Of a stretch of DNA of 64,000 bases, positions 42,137 through 50,019 are shown piece by piece. The notes under the pieces are model-generated. The model was not told where the DNA came from, ran no database searches, and saw only the letters and a list, made by a program, of their open reading frames with translations. The first letter of the stretch is position 1. Every line of letters begins with the position of its first letter. A program made the position numbers and the translations under genes. This stretch comes from Acinetobacter sp. NIPH 298 (GTDB lineage Bacteria; Pseudomonadota; Gammaproteobacteria; Pseudomonadales; Moraxellaceae): positions 1,917,513 to 1,981,512 of the forward strand of contig NZ_KB850055.1 in the NCBI RefSeq assembly GCF_000369505.1. Reading direction: 5' to 3'.

Positions 42137-42742
42137 TTATTTATTCTCATAAAGTGTTGAAGTCCAAATATTTCGGAGTACACGGATAACGACCTCAGGT
42201 TCTACAGGTGATGAACGCCCAAATGCTTCTGAAAGATAACGTTCTTCCAACCAAATCAGTGCTTTCGCTGTTTCGTCGATATCTAAATTTTTTTTAATAT
42301 TTCCTGCCTGTTGTTCTGCTCTTATGTGTTGAGCAGCCGCCTTGATAAAGTCTTGAATTATCTTTCGATAGACACTATCAACACGTTCGTCTCCACTTGC
42401 TGCTTCGACAAAGGCCCTTAATAAACGACCATGTTGTATATAGACATTTATAGAATCGACCAAGGCACGTTCTAAATCATCTTGAAGATTATTTCCTGCC
42501 AACCATCGTTCTGTGATATTAAACAATTCTCTAGCAATACTCTCAACAAGACGAAGCGTAAGATCGTGTTTATCCCGGAAATGGACATAAAAAGCTGGGC
42601 GTTTTAAACCTGTACGGCGCATGACCTCATCAATATTGAGATCACGAAAATGATGTTCATTTAAAAACTGTTCAGCAGCTTCTAATATTTCTCGCTCAGA
42701 TTCTTTTGGATCATGTTTAGGTCTACGGCGAGAAGTTGTCAT
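42137..42742 (-). CDS. TetR-family regulator, EthR-like
   Basis: 201 residues. The N-terminal helix-turn-helix (LNIDEVMRRTGLKRPAFYVHFRDKHDL, about residues 35-61) is clear, and the C-terminal ligand domain has the EthR-like pattern (LIWLEERYLSEAFGR). It is divergent from an EthA-like monooxygenase, the same pairing as mycobacterial EthR-EthA. Two near-identical palindromes flank it. Expected to repress the FadL gene and the monooxygenase operon until a ketone or related ligand binds. Confidence 0.88.
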   Translation of the reverse strand: MTTSRRRPKHDPKESEREILEAAEQFLNEHHFRDLNIDEVMRRTGLKRPAFYVHFRDKHDLTLRLVESIARELFNITERWLAGNNLQDDLERALVDSINVYIQHGRLLRAFVEAASGDERVDSVYRKIIQDFIKAAAQHIRAEQQAGNIKKNLDIDETAKALIWLEERYLSEAFGRSSPVEPEVVIRVLRNIWTSTLYENK

Positions 42743-43158
42743 ATGGTCCCATTTCCTATTGGCATAGCGTCATTGTAGGTATTAATAAATCTTTCGACAA
42801 GTCTTTGTGCGATTGTGCGTTCTCTCTACCCGCTTGTAATCAGAAAAACTTTATTATATAAAAATAAAATATAAATTATATAATTCATAAGTTTAATTAG
42901 ACCATACTTATCATTTCTCTTTATTGATAACTCAACCTGAGAGTCAATATTGCAATAATTACACATGGTCATTGACATAGTGTAATTACTAGCTTAATAA
43001 TATTTACATGCCTAAAACGTGATTCAAGATTTAAATCTGAATGATAGCGAATTGAATTAAGGCTTTTGTTCATCAGGGAAAATGAAGATTAAAAATCATC
43101 ATCTTAGAGAATCTAACTGATGCTCAATTTACTAAAATTGTGTGAAGAGGAAAAAGAT
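42743..43158. other. Divergent promoter region, TetR and monooxygenase
   Basis: About 415 nt, AT-rich. It contains operator B (42956-42988). No other frame is convincing. The open frame of the monooxygenase extends into it from an ATG at 43120, but GAGGAAAAAG favours the ATG at 43159. Confidence 0.5.
42956..42988. promoter_or_regulatory. Palindromic operator B, upstream of the monooxygenase
   Basis: Perfect 9-bp arms TAATTACAC (42956-42964) and GTGTAATTA (42980-42988) flank a central GTCATTGAC. It is nearly identical, in reverse, to operator A, and lies 170 nt upstream of the monooxygenase start. Confidence 0.78.
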
Positions 43159-44694
43159 ATGAGTACATCAGACCAAATTGCTATTACTGATGTTTTAATT
43201 ATCGGCGCAGGGATCTCAGGTATTAGCGCAGCATATCATCTAAAAAAATATAGACCGAATACGACATTCGCTCTACTAGAAGGCCGTGACGAAATTGGAG
43301 GCACATGGAGCCTATTCCGTTACCCAGGCATTCGTTCAGATTCAGACATGCAGTCTTTTGCATTTGGCTTTAAACCTTGGACCAATAAAAGGGTTTTTGG
43401 CAGTGCTCAAATGATCTGTAATTATTTAAAAGAAACGATCACTGAAAATGACATCGAATCTCACATTCACTTTGGACACTATATGACCAGTGCTGAATTC
43501 TCTTCTTCCGAAGGTCTTTGGACGGTGAAAGTGAAGCGTAAAAATCAGAAAGCATTAACTACTTTCCGCTCCCGCTTCTTACTAATGAGTACAGGTTATT
43601 ATGACTATGATAACGGTTATACACCTGAGTTTAAGGGAACTGAGGAATTTCAAGGACTCATCCTTCATCCTCAACACTGGCCAGAGAACCTAGATTATTC
43701 TGGCAAAAAAGTCGTAGTGATTGGTAGTGGCGCGACAGCCGTGACCTTAATTCCTGCAATGGCTGACAAGGTTGGGCATATTACCATGCTCCAGAGATCA
43801 CCAAGCTATGTCATGGCAGCGCCAAGTACAGATGCAATCGCAAATACTCTTAATGGTGTTCTCTCACCGCAACGTGCTTTCGATCTGATCCGACGTAAAA
43901 ATATTGCCTTGACGCGGGGCGTCTACAATTTAAGTCGTCGCTTTCCAAAGCTGATGCGTCGCTTTTTAATCTCGGATGTACAACGAAATCTGCCAAAAGA
44001 CTTTGATGTAGGCACTCATTTTTCACCGAAATACAATCCGTGGGATGAACGTTTATGTGTTGTACCAGATGGAGACATGTTCAAAGCGATTTCTGCGGGT
44101 AAAGCATCTGTAGTCACTGATCATATTGAGCATTTTACCAAAGAAGGCATTTTACTTAAATCAGGAAAAATGCTGGAAGCCGATATCATTATTACCGCTA
44201 CAGGTCTTAATGCTGTCGCATTTAGCAAGTCGCAATTGATTGTGGATGGGAAAAAAATAAACTACCCAGACACGACAATTTTTAAATCAATGATGCTGTC
44301 AGATGTTCCAAACTTTGCCTTCGCATTTGGTTATACCAATCTAGCATGGACTTTAAAAGTCGATCTAGTATGGAAACATTTTTGTCGACTCATGGACTAC
44401 ATGGATCAAAATCACTACGAAACTTTCACACCAGTAATTCGTAATAAAGATATGAAACGTGTGCCATTTGTGGATTTGAACTCAGGTTATATCCAACGCA
44501 GCATTGCGCAATTTCCTATGGCTGGTACAGAAGGTCCATGGATTGTAAAACAAGATTATAAATTCGACTTAGAACGACTGCAAAAAGGTTCAGTATTCGA
44601 TAAGGAATTACTTTTTACCACTGCTCAATTCAAGCAAAAACCAAAGCTTGTTGCTGAAAAACCTATCTCAGAACAGATAAAGATCCAAGCTTAA
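43159..44694 (+). CDS. Baeyer-Villiger-type flavin monooxygenase, EthA-like
   Basis: 511 residues. An FAD and NADPH enzyme that inserts oxygen next to a carbonyl, giving an ester or lactone. The FAD Rossmann loop is IIGAGISG (about residues 14-21). The type I BVMO fingerprint is exact: FQGLILHPQHWP fits FxGxxxHxxxWP. The NADPH loop is VVVIGSGATAV. Overall closest to EthA. The start is fixed by GAGGAAAAAG just before the ATG at 43159. The alpha/beta hydrolase 69 nt downstream could cleave the ester product. Confidence 0.92.
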   Translation: MSTSDQIAITDVLIIGAGISGISAAYHLKKYRPNTTFALLEGRDEIGGTWSLFRYPGIRSDSDMQSFAFGFKPWTNKRVFGSAQMICNYLKETITENDIESHIHFGHYMTSAEFSSSEGLWTVKVKRKNQKALTTFRSRFLLMSTGYYDYDNGYTPEFKGTEEFQGLILHPQHWPENLDYSGKKVVVIGSGATAVTLIPAMADKVGHITMLQRSPSYVMAAPSTDAIANTLNGVLSPQRAFDLIRRKNIALTRGVYNLSRRFPKLMRRFLISDVQRNLPKDFDVGTHFSPKYNPWDERLCVVPDGDMFKAISAGKASVVTDHIEHFTKEGILLKSGKMLEADIIITATGLNAVAFSKSQLIVDGKKINYPDTTIFKSMMLSDVPNFAFAFGYTNLAWTLKVDLVWKHFCRLMDYMDQNHYETFTPVIRNKDMKRVPFVDLNSGYIQRSIAQFPMAGTEGPWIVKQDYKFDLERLQKGSVFDKELLFTTAQFKQKPKLVAEKPISEQIKIQA

Positions 44695-44763
44695 TATCAC
44701 GATCAAATCGTATATCTCTGTTTTCAATTAAAAAGCAGAGATAAACAATAATTTAGGAAAAAT

Positions 44764-45690
44764 ATGATGGAAAATATTAAATTTAGAAGTAAGGGAATTA
44801 CCTGTTCTGCATGGTATATACCTGCAACTTCAGATGAGTTCATGACATCTCGAGGACGACCTTGCATTGTTATGGCAACAGGCTTTGGTGGTACAAAAGA
44901 TACAGGGTTATTAGATTTTGCTGAGCCGTTTAGTCATGCTGGTTTTGATGCTTTCATATTTGACTATCGAGGCTTTGGCGAGTCAGCAGGCTTACCAAGA
45001 CAACACGTGTCTTATATTAACCAACGTGAAGATTATCACGCAGCAATCGCAGCTGCACGAAGTTTGCCACTCGTTGACCGCAATCGCATAGTTCTATGGG
45101 GTACTTCATATTCTGGTGGTCATGTCGTTGTAGTCGCCGCACAGGATCAAAAAGTATCGGCAGTCGTCTCCATGAACCCTGCTACAGATGGTTTAGCAGC
45201 GTTAAAACAAGTATTCCAATATGGTGGCCTAAAGCAAATAACGACTGCAATAGGACATGGCATAAAAGATTTAATTCATGCCATAGCTCAACGCCCTCCT
45301 CATCTCATCCCAATAGTTGGACAACCTGGCACAGCTGCAATGATTAGTACACCTGGTGCTGAAGAAAGCTATACCTCTATGGCAGGTCCAACTTGGCGTA
45401 ATGAAGTCTGTGCTCGTGCAGCCTTAGAAGTCTCATACAACCGACCAGTAACTTTTGCAAAAAATGTGACGTGCCCGACGTTGATACAAGTGGGTTCTAA
45501 TGACCAAATTGCACCACCCGACCCAGCTCGAAAAACTGCCAGTCTGATTCAAGGTCCTTCCAAGTTACTGGAATATCCTATTGATCATTTTGATTTCTAC
45601 ACAGAATCATGGCACGGAGCAGTGCTCAATGATCAGATTAATTTTTTAAAGAAAACATTAGCTCCTAAAACAAGCAAACATGAAAGGTAA
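44764..45690 (+). CDS. Alpha/beta hydrolase (probable esterase of the BVMO operon)
   Basis: 308 residues. The nucleophile elbow is GTSYSGG (Ser near residue 119). The oxyanion loop lies in MATGFGGTKD, the acid in VGSNDQIAPP and a late His in IDHFDFY. No signal peptide, so cytosolic. Placed 69 nt after the monooxygenase, it is a natural second step: hydrolysis of the Baeyer-Villiger ester to an acid plus an alcohol. An 8-bp inverted repeat (44713-44720 / 44736-44743) sits in the gap but has no T-run, so it probably does not end transcription. Confidence 0.88.
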   Translation: MMENIKFRSKGITCSAWYIPATSDEFMTSRGRPCIVMATGFGGTKDTGLLDFAEPFSHAGFDAFIFDYRGFGESAGLPRQHVSYINQREDYHAAIAAARSLPLVDRNRIVLWGTSYSGGHVVVVAAQDQKVSAVVSMNPATDGLAALKQVFQYGGLKQITTAIGHGIKDLIHAIAQRPPHLIPIVGQPGTAAMISTPGAEESYTSMAGPTWRNEVCARAALEVSYNRPVTFAKNVTCPTLIQVGSNDQIAPPDPARKTASLIQGPSKLLEYPIDHFDFYTESWHGAVLNDQINFLKKTLAPKTSKHER

Positions 45691-45879
45691 TCCACTTTCA
45701 TTATAGAAAATACTTTAATTCAATAACATACATCATGTCGCCACTCGACTATCTCAAAAAATTAGTTCGCTAATATTGAATAGTTAAATTGACGGATATG
45801 TATGAAAACCAATCGTGTTACCAAGTCACTCATTTGAGTGCTTTGAAATACTCCTCACCAAGAACGAAAAGGAAGTCTT

Positions 45880-46755
45880 ATGTCACTCGTTAAATTAAGC
45901 AAAGATTCAACAATCGATGAAATCGTTTCGATTATTAAAAGAGATGGTGGTGTCATCATTGAGAACTTTTTAGATGATGATATCACTCAAGATATTTATC
46001 AGACCTTATCTCAACAATTAGAATTAATTCCAAATGGTGTAGATGATTATTTTGCAGGTACAAAAACCCGCAGAATGAGTCGATTATTTGCACGTTTACC
46101 TCAAATGCCATTGGTTGCAATGAATCCAGTATTCTTGGACACTGCAAAAGCTATTCTTCAAACCCCATTACAGGCTTGGAGTGGTGAGCTTCAAATCGAA
46201 TTATGCCCAGACATTCAAGTTGGTGTAACCCAAGCTATTCAGATTTGGCCAGGTCAAAAAGCACAACCCTTACATCGTGATGATACAGTTTGGATGTGGC
46301 AGCATCCCGTATACGGACGTGAAGCTAGAGTACAAATCATGTTCGCTGTGACTGATTTCACTGAAGAAAATGGTGCTACTCGCGTCATTCCTGCTAGTCA
46401 TTTATGGGATGATGAAAGAGCACCGAAAGAAGATGAAACTGTTGCAGCTGAAATGAAAGCTGGTGATGCGTTGATATGGATTGGTTCAACCTATCATGGT
46501 GGTGGAGCAAATGTAAGTAATGAACCTCGTATTGGTTTAACCATGTCTTATGATCTGGGTTTCCTGCGTCAAGAAGAAAATCATTATTTATCTCTATCAA
46601 CAGAAACCGTTAAAAACTTTCCAGATGAACTTAAAGGATTACTTGGTTGGAACATGAGTACAACATTTGTTGGATTTGTCGAACACGATGGAATAATGAT
46701 GAATCCAATTGATATGCTAAACAATCAAGAGTTTAAGACAACAGGAATCATCTAG
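45880..46755 (+). CDS. Phytanoyl-CoA dioxygenase (PhyH)-family oxygenase
   Basis: 291 residues. Fe(II)/2-oxoglutarate oxygenase: the metal triad is visible as HRDD (H-x-D, about residues 130-132) and YHGGG (about 205), with the oxoglutarate-binding Arg in EPRIGLT. The substrate is unknown; relatives hydroxylate acyl chains, and it is not clear a CoA ester is used. It follows the hydrolase by 190 nt. A palindrome CACTCA-TT-TGAGTG (45827-45840) lies 40 nt upstream and may be an operator or weak terminator. Strong AAAGGAAG before the ATG. Confidence 0.88.
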   Translation: MSLVKLSKDSTIDEIVSIIKRDGGVIIENFLDDDITQDIYQTLSQQLELIPNGVDDYFAGTKTRRMSRLFARLPQMPLVAMNPVFLDTAKAILQTPLQAWSGELQIELCPDIQVGVTQAIQIWPGQKAQPLHRDDTVWMWQHPVYGREARVQIMFAVTDFTEENGATRVIPASHLWDDERAPKEDETVAAEMKAGDALIWIGSTYHGGGANVSNEPRIGLTMSYDLGFLRQEENHYLSLSTETVKNFPDELKGLLGWNMSTTFVGFVEHDGIMMNPIDMLNNQEFKTTGII

Positions 46756-46839
46756 CTCTTTGTCTAAGATATAAACATCAGTAAAGTAATATGTTTTTCT
46801 AAAAATAGTGTATCGATAATATTGCTTGAAATGTTTGAA

Positions 46840-46876
46840 CAAAGAAATCTCTAGCCATGGAGGTTTCTTTGTTTTA
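46840..46876. terminator. Bidirectional terminator, PhyH gene and adeS
   Basis: Stem CAAAGAAA-CTC / GAG-TTTCTTTG (one mismatch) followed by TTTTAT. It lies between convergent genes. Confidence 0.75.
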
Positions 46877-47950
46877 TTTAAGCTTATTATTTTTTAGCTC
46901 AATAATGAATGCACTATTGGCATTAACATTTTCATATCGAATCGAGCCTGAATGAGCAAGAACAATTGCGTGAACTACAGCCAAGCCTAAACCCGTACCC
47001 CCTAAAGCTTTATTTCTAGATTGCTCAACTCTATAAAATGGATCAAATAATTCTTTCTGATATTCAACAGGGATTCCTGGCCCCTCATCAACTATTTCTA
47101 GTGTCCATTTGTCTTGCTGAACTGAAGATCTAATTCTCAAAACTCCAGGATTAGAATATCTGATTGCATTATCCACCAAAGCAATCAGGACTTGCTCCAT
47201 GCGACGCTTATCGCAGAATACAATATCATTAGAAATATCGTAATCAATACGCAGCTTTGCCTCTTTTAATTTTTCATCAAACATCAGCACAACTTTTTCA
47301 ACACATCTCAGAAAATCAAGCGGCTCAATATTGAGCTTGAGTTGATTATTTTCAAATAAACTAATTGTTCTTAAATCTTCCACTAAATGAGACAACCCTT
47401 CTACTTGATTTAATAAACTTTTGATTAAATTTGGCTCTGGCTCAAACACGCCATCTACGATGCCTTGTAATCGTCCTTGTAGTACTGTAATAGGTGTTCT
47501 TAATTCATGTGCAATCGCTGCATTCCAAACTTGAGCATTTTGTACAGAGCTTTCTAATTTTTGTGCCATATCATTAAAGTTTATAATTAATTTTGAAATC
47601 TCAGAAGAATGGATTTTTTGGTCATTTGCTCTTGCGGACAAGTCCCCCTCACTAATTTTATTCGCTGCATCAGCCAATGAATTAATGGGCACAATAAATC
47701 TTTTTGCCAATTGCATTCCAATAATTAAAGAAATAATTGAACCACATAAAATGACTATACCTAACCAAATCCAGTCAACCAAATGGAAATCTGTGAAGTC
47801 GCCTTGCAGAGAGCTTAGTGAAATCCAGCCATGATCAATTGCATAGTTATAAACTATATAGCCTACAAATACAGACAATAAAGTGATACTTAAATTCACC
47901 ATACTAAAAGCAATAAAAAATTGCTTATTAATCCCTAATTTATTTTTCAT
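46874..47950 (-). CDS. adeS: Sensor histidine kinase AdeS
   Basis: 358 residues, close to the 357 of A. baumannii AdeS. Two N-terminal membrane segments bracket a short periplasmic loop, then a HAMP domain, the phospho-acceptor H-box AIAHELRTPITVLQGRL, the N-box LVDNAIRYSN, G1 DEGPGIP, F-box and G2 GGTGLGLAVV. It phosphorylates AdeR to control the adeABC pump. All catalytic boxes are intact. In A. baumannii, point changes here cause pump overexpression; I cannot judge single residues. Confidence 0.93.
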   Translation of the reverse strand: MKNKLGINKQFFIAFSMVNLSITLLSVFVGYIVYNYAIDHGWISLSSLQGDFTDFHLVDWIWLGIVILCGSIISLIIGMQLAKRFIVPINSLADAANKISEGDLSARANDQKIHSSEISKLIINFNDMAQKLESSVQNAQVWNAAIAHELRTPITVLQGRLQGIVDGVFEPEPNLIKSLLNQVEGLSHLVEDLRTISLFENNQLKLNIEPLDFLRCVEKVVLMFDEKLKEAKLRIDYDISNDIVFCDKRRMEQVLIALVDNAIRYSNPGVLRIRSSVQQDKWTLEIVDEGPGIPVEYQKELFDPFYRVEQSRNKALGGTGLGLAVVHAIVLAHSGSIRYENVNANSAFIIELKNNKLK

Positions 47951-47998
47951 TGTCTTTTCTCAACTTGTAGCATGTCAGCTTGTTTCTATCCAATCTTA

Positions 47999-48733
47999 TT
48001 ATTCTTGCGGATAATCAAGTCTATATCCCACCCCTCGAACATTAATCAGCATGTGTTCAAGTCCATGTTCTTCTAATTTCTTTCTGAGCTTACTGACATG
48101 GCTATCAACCGTTCTTTCTAAAGCATCACTGTCAGGCAAGCAATGATTCATCAATTCACCACGAGTGAACACCTTATGTGGATGATCAATCATGAGAAGT
48201 AATATTTTATATTCTGTTAATGTCAGATTGAGTAATGATTTTTTGTCTGCCTGATTGATATAAACGCTATGAATTTCGGTATTGATTTCAATGTTTTTGT
48301 AAAATAGGTTTTTTTGCGAAATTTGATTTTTTTGATGGGTTCTTCTTAATACAGCCTGAACGCGTGCAACCACCTCATTGGGATTAAACGGCTTAACAAC
48401 AAAATCATCTGCACCAATTCTTAAAGCCATCACCTTATCAATATCTTGATCTAGTGCAGTCAGCATAATCACAGGTGTCTGTGCTTTTTGACGAATTTTG
48501 CTCAGCACTTCCCAGCCATTGAGTTCAGGTAATTTGATATCAAGTAAGATTAAATCAATCGCTTGTGAGGCATGGATTTCGATTGCCTGCTTGCCATTCA
48601 TCGCTCGAATCACTCGCATACCATCACGTTTTAAATAGTGTTCAATAATATCGCCAATATCATATTCATCTTCTACAACAAGAATCTGTTTATCGCGGCA
48701 ATCAAAAGAAAATGAAGATTCGAACATAGACAA
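47999..48733 (-). CDS. adeR: Response regulator AdeR
   Basis: 244 residues, OmpR/PhoB type. The receiver has the acidic pocket (VVEDEYDIGD), phospho-Asp in LILLDIKLPELNGWEVL, the TALDQD Thr and the VVKPFNPNEV Lys. The C-terminal winged helix ends with ERTVDSHVSKLRKKL and INVRGVGYRL. It is 48 nt upstream of adeS on the same strand and divergent from adeA. It should bind the direct repeat in the intervening spacer. Confidence 0.94.
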   Translation of the reverse strand: MSMFESSFSFDCRDKQILVVEDEYDIGDIIEHYLKRDGMRVIRAMNGKQAIEIHASQAIDLILLDIKLPELNGWEVLSKIRQKAQTPVIMLTALDQDIDKVMALRIGADDFVVKPFNPNEVVARVQAVLRRTHQKNQISQKNLFYKNIEINTEIHSVYINQADKKSLLNLTLTEYKILLLMIDHPHKVFTRGELMNHCLPDSDALERTVDSHVSKLRKKLEEHGLEHMLINVRGVGYRLDYPQE

Positions 48734-48786
48734 ATCAACGAAAAATTTCAGTCAATCTGCATAATACGCTTATTTATGTGCTGATC

Positions 48787-48807
48787 TCCACACTTTTTCC
48801 ACATTTC
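48787..48807. promoter_or_regulatory. Candidate AdeR-binding direct repeat
   Basis: TCCACACTTT (48787-48796) and TCCACATTTC (48798-48807) repeat with an 11-bp step in the adeR-adeA spacer. As I recall, A. baumannii AdeR binds a direct repeat in this same spacer containing a CTCCACACTT half-site, which fits well. Confidence 0.6.
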
Positions 48808-48873
48808 AAAGATGATGATTACACACTCAGTCAAAATAATAGCAGCATCAAAAACTCCAAAGGTTTGGACAGT

Positions 48874-50019
48874 ATGCAAAAGCATCTTTTACTTCCATTA
48901 TTTTTATCTATTGGTTTAATTATCCAAGGTTGTGGCTCAGAAGAAACTCCACAGGCTGAAACTCCCCCAGCTAAAGTGAGCGTCTTAAGTCTCCAACCTA
49001 AATCTGTGAATTTTAGCGAGAATCTCCCTGCTCGTGTTCACGCTTTTCGTACAGCTGAAATCCGCCCACAAGTTGGTGGCATCATTGAGAAGGTCTTATT
49101 TACTCAAGGCAGTGAGGTGCAAGCGGGACAAGCGCTATATAAAATTAACTCAGAAACCTTTCAAGCAGATGTTAAAAGCAATCAAGCATCTTTAAACAAA
49201 GCCGAAGCAGAAGTTGCTCGATTAAAGGTTCAATTAGAACGTTATGAACAATTATTACCCAGTAATGCGATTAGCAAACAAGAAGTGAGCAATGCGCAGG
49301 CTGAATATCGTCAAGCGCTAGCTGATGTTGCACAAATGAAAGCTTTACTGACAAGACAAAATCTCAATCTGCAATACGCAACGGTTCGCGCTCCGATTTC
49401 AGGTCGCATTGGGCAATCATTTGTGACAGAAGGTGCTCTCGTCAGTCAGGGTGATACCAATACATTAGCGACTGTGCAACAAATTGACAAAGTCTATGTC
49501 GATGTAAAGCAATCAATTGGTGAATACGAACGTCTACAGACTGCCTTACAAAACGGCGAATTATCGGCAAATAACGATAAAACTGTTCGAATTACCAATA
49601 GTCAGGGTCAACCATACAACGTTAGCGCAAAAATGCTATTTGAAGATATCAATGTAGACCCAGAGACAGGCGATGTCACCATTCGTATCGTCGTAAATAA
49701 CTCAGAACGTAAGCTACTTCCTGGAATGTATGTTCGTGTCAGTATTGACCGTGCATCTGTGCCACAAGCTCTTCTCGTACCAGCTCAAGCAATCCAACGT
49801 AATAACAATGGTGATCCACAAGTCTATGTCATTAATAGCAAAGGTTTAGCTGATGTCCGTCCAGTTGAACTTGGACAACAACATGAACAGTTCTACTTAG
49901 TCAGCAAAGGGCTGAAAACGGGTGACAAAGTCATCGTTGAAGGTATTGATCGAATCCAACCCAATCAAAAGCTTGAAATAAGTAATTGGAAAGCCCCTAT
50001 CGCGAAAGGAGCTCAATGA
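48874..50019 (+). CDS. adeA: RND efflux periplasmic adaptor AdeA
   Basis: 381 residues from the ATG at 48874; a GTG 96 nt upstream is unlikely because it would include the AdeR site. A lipoprotein signal ends in IQGCG. Lipoyl half-motifs (RTAEIRPQVGGIIEKV and the later YATVRAPISGRIGQSFVTEGALV) flank an alpha-hairpin (SLNKAEAEVARLKVQLERYEQLLPSNAISKQEV). The sequence matches A. baumannii AdeA as I remember it over long stretches. It overlaps adeB by 4 nt. Confidence 0.95.
   Translation: MQKHLLLPLFLSIGLIIQGCGSEETPQAETPPAKVSVLSLQPKSVNFSENLPARVHAFRTAEIRPQVGGIIEKVLFTQGSEVQAGQALYKINSETFQADVKSNQASLNKAEAEVARLKVQLERYEQLLPSNAISKQEVSNAQAEYRQALADVAQMKALLTRQNLNLQYATVRAPISGRIGQSFVTEGALVSQGDTNTLATVQQIDKVYVDVKQSIGEYERLQTALQNGELSANNDKTVRITNSQGQPYNVSAKMLFEDINVDPETGDVTIRIVVNNSERKLLPGMYVRVSIDRASVPQALLVPAQAIQRNNNGDPQVYVINSKGLADVRPVELGQQHEQFYLVSKGLKTGDKVIVEGIDRIQPNQKLEISNWKAPIAKGAQ

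Noticed and set aside
42137..42742. Calling the TetR gene ethR and the monooxygenase ethA outright
   Set aside because: The pairing is similar, but substrate and operator differ enough that symbols would imply a function not shown here.
49986..50015. Ten-codon N-terminal extension of AdeB
   Set aside because: AAAGGAG precedes the ATG at 50016, and known AdeB begins at MMSQFF.
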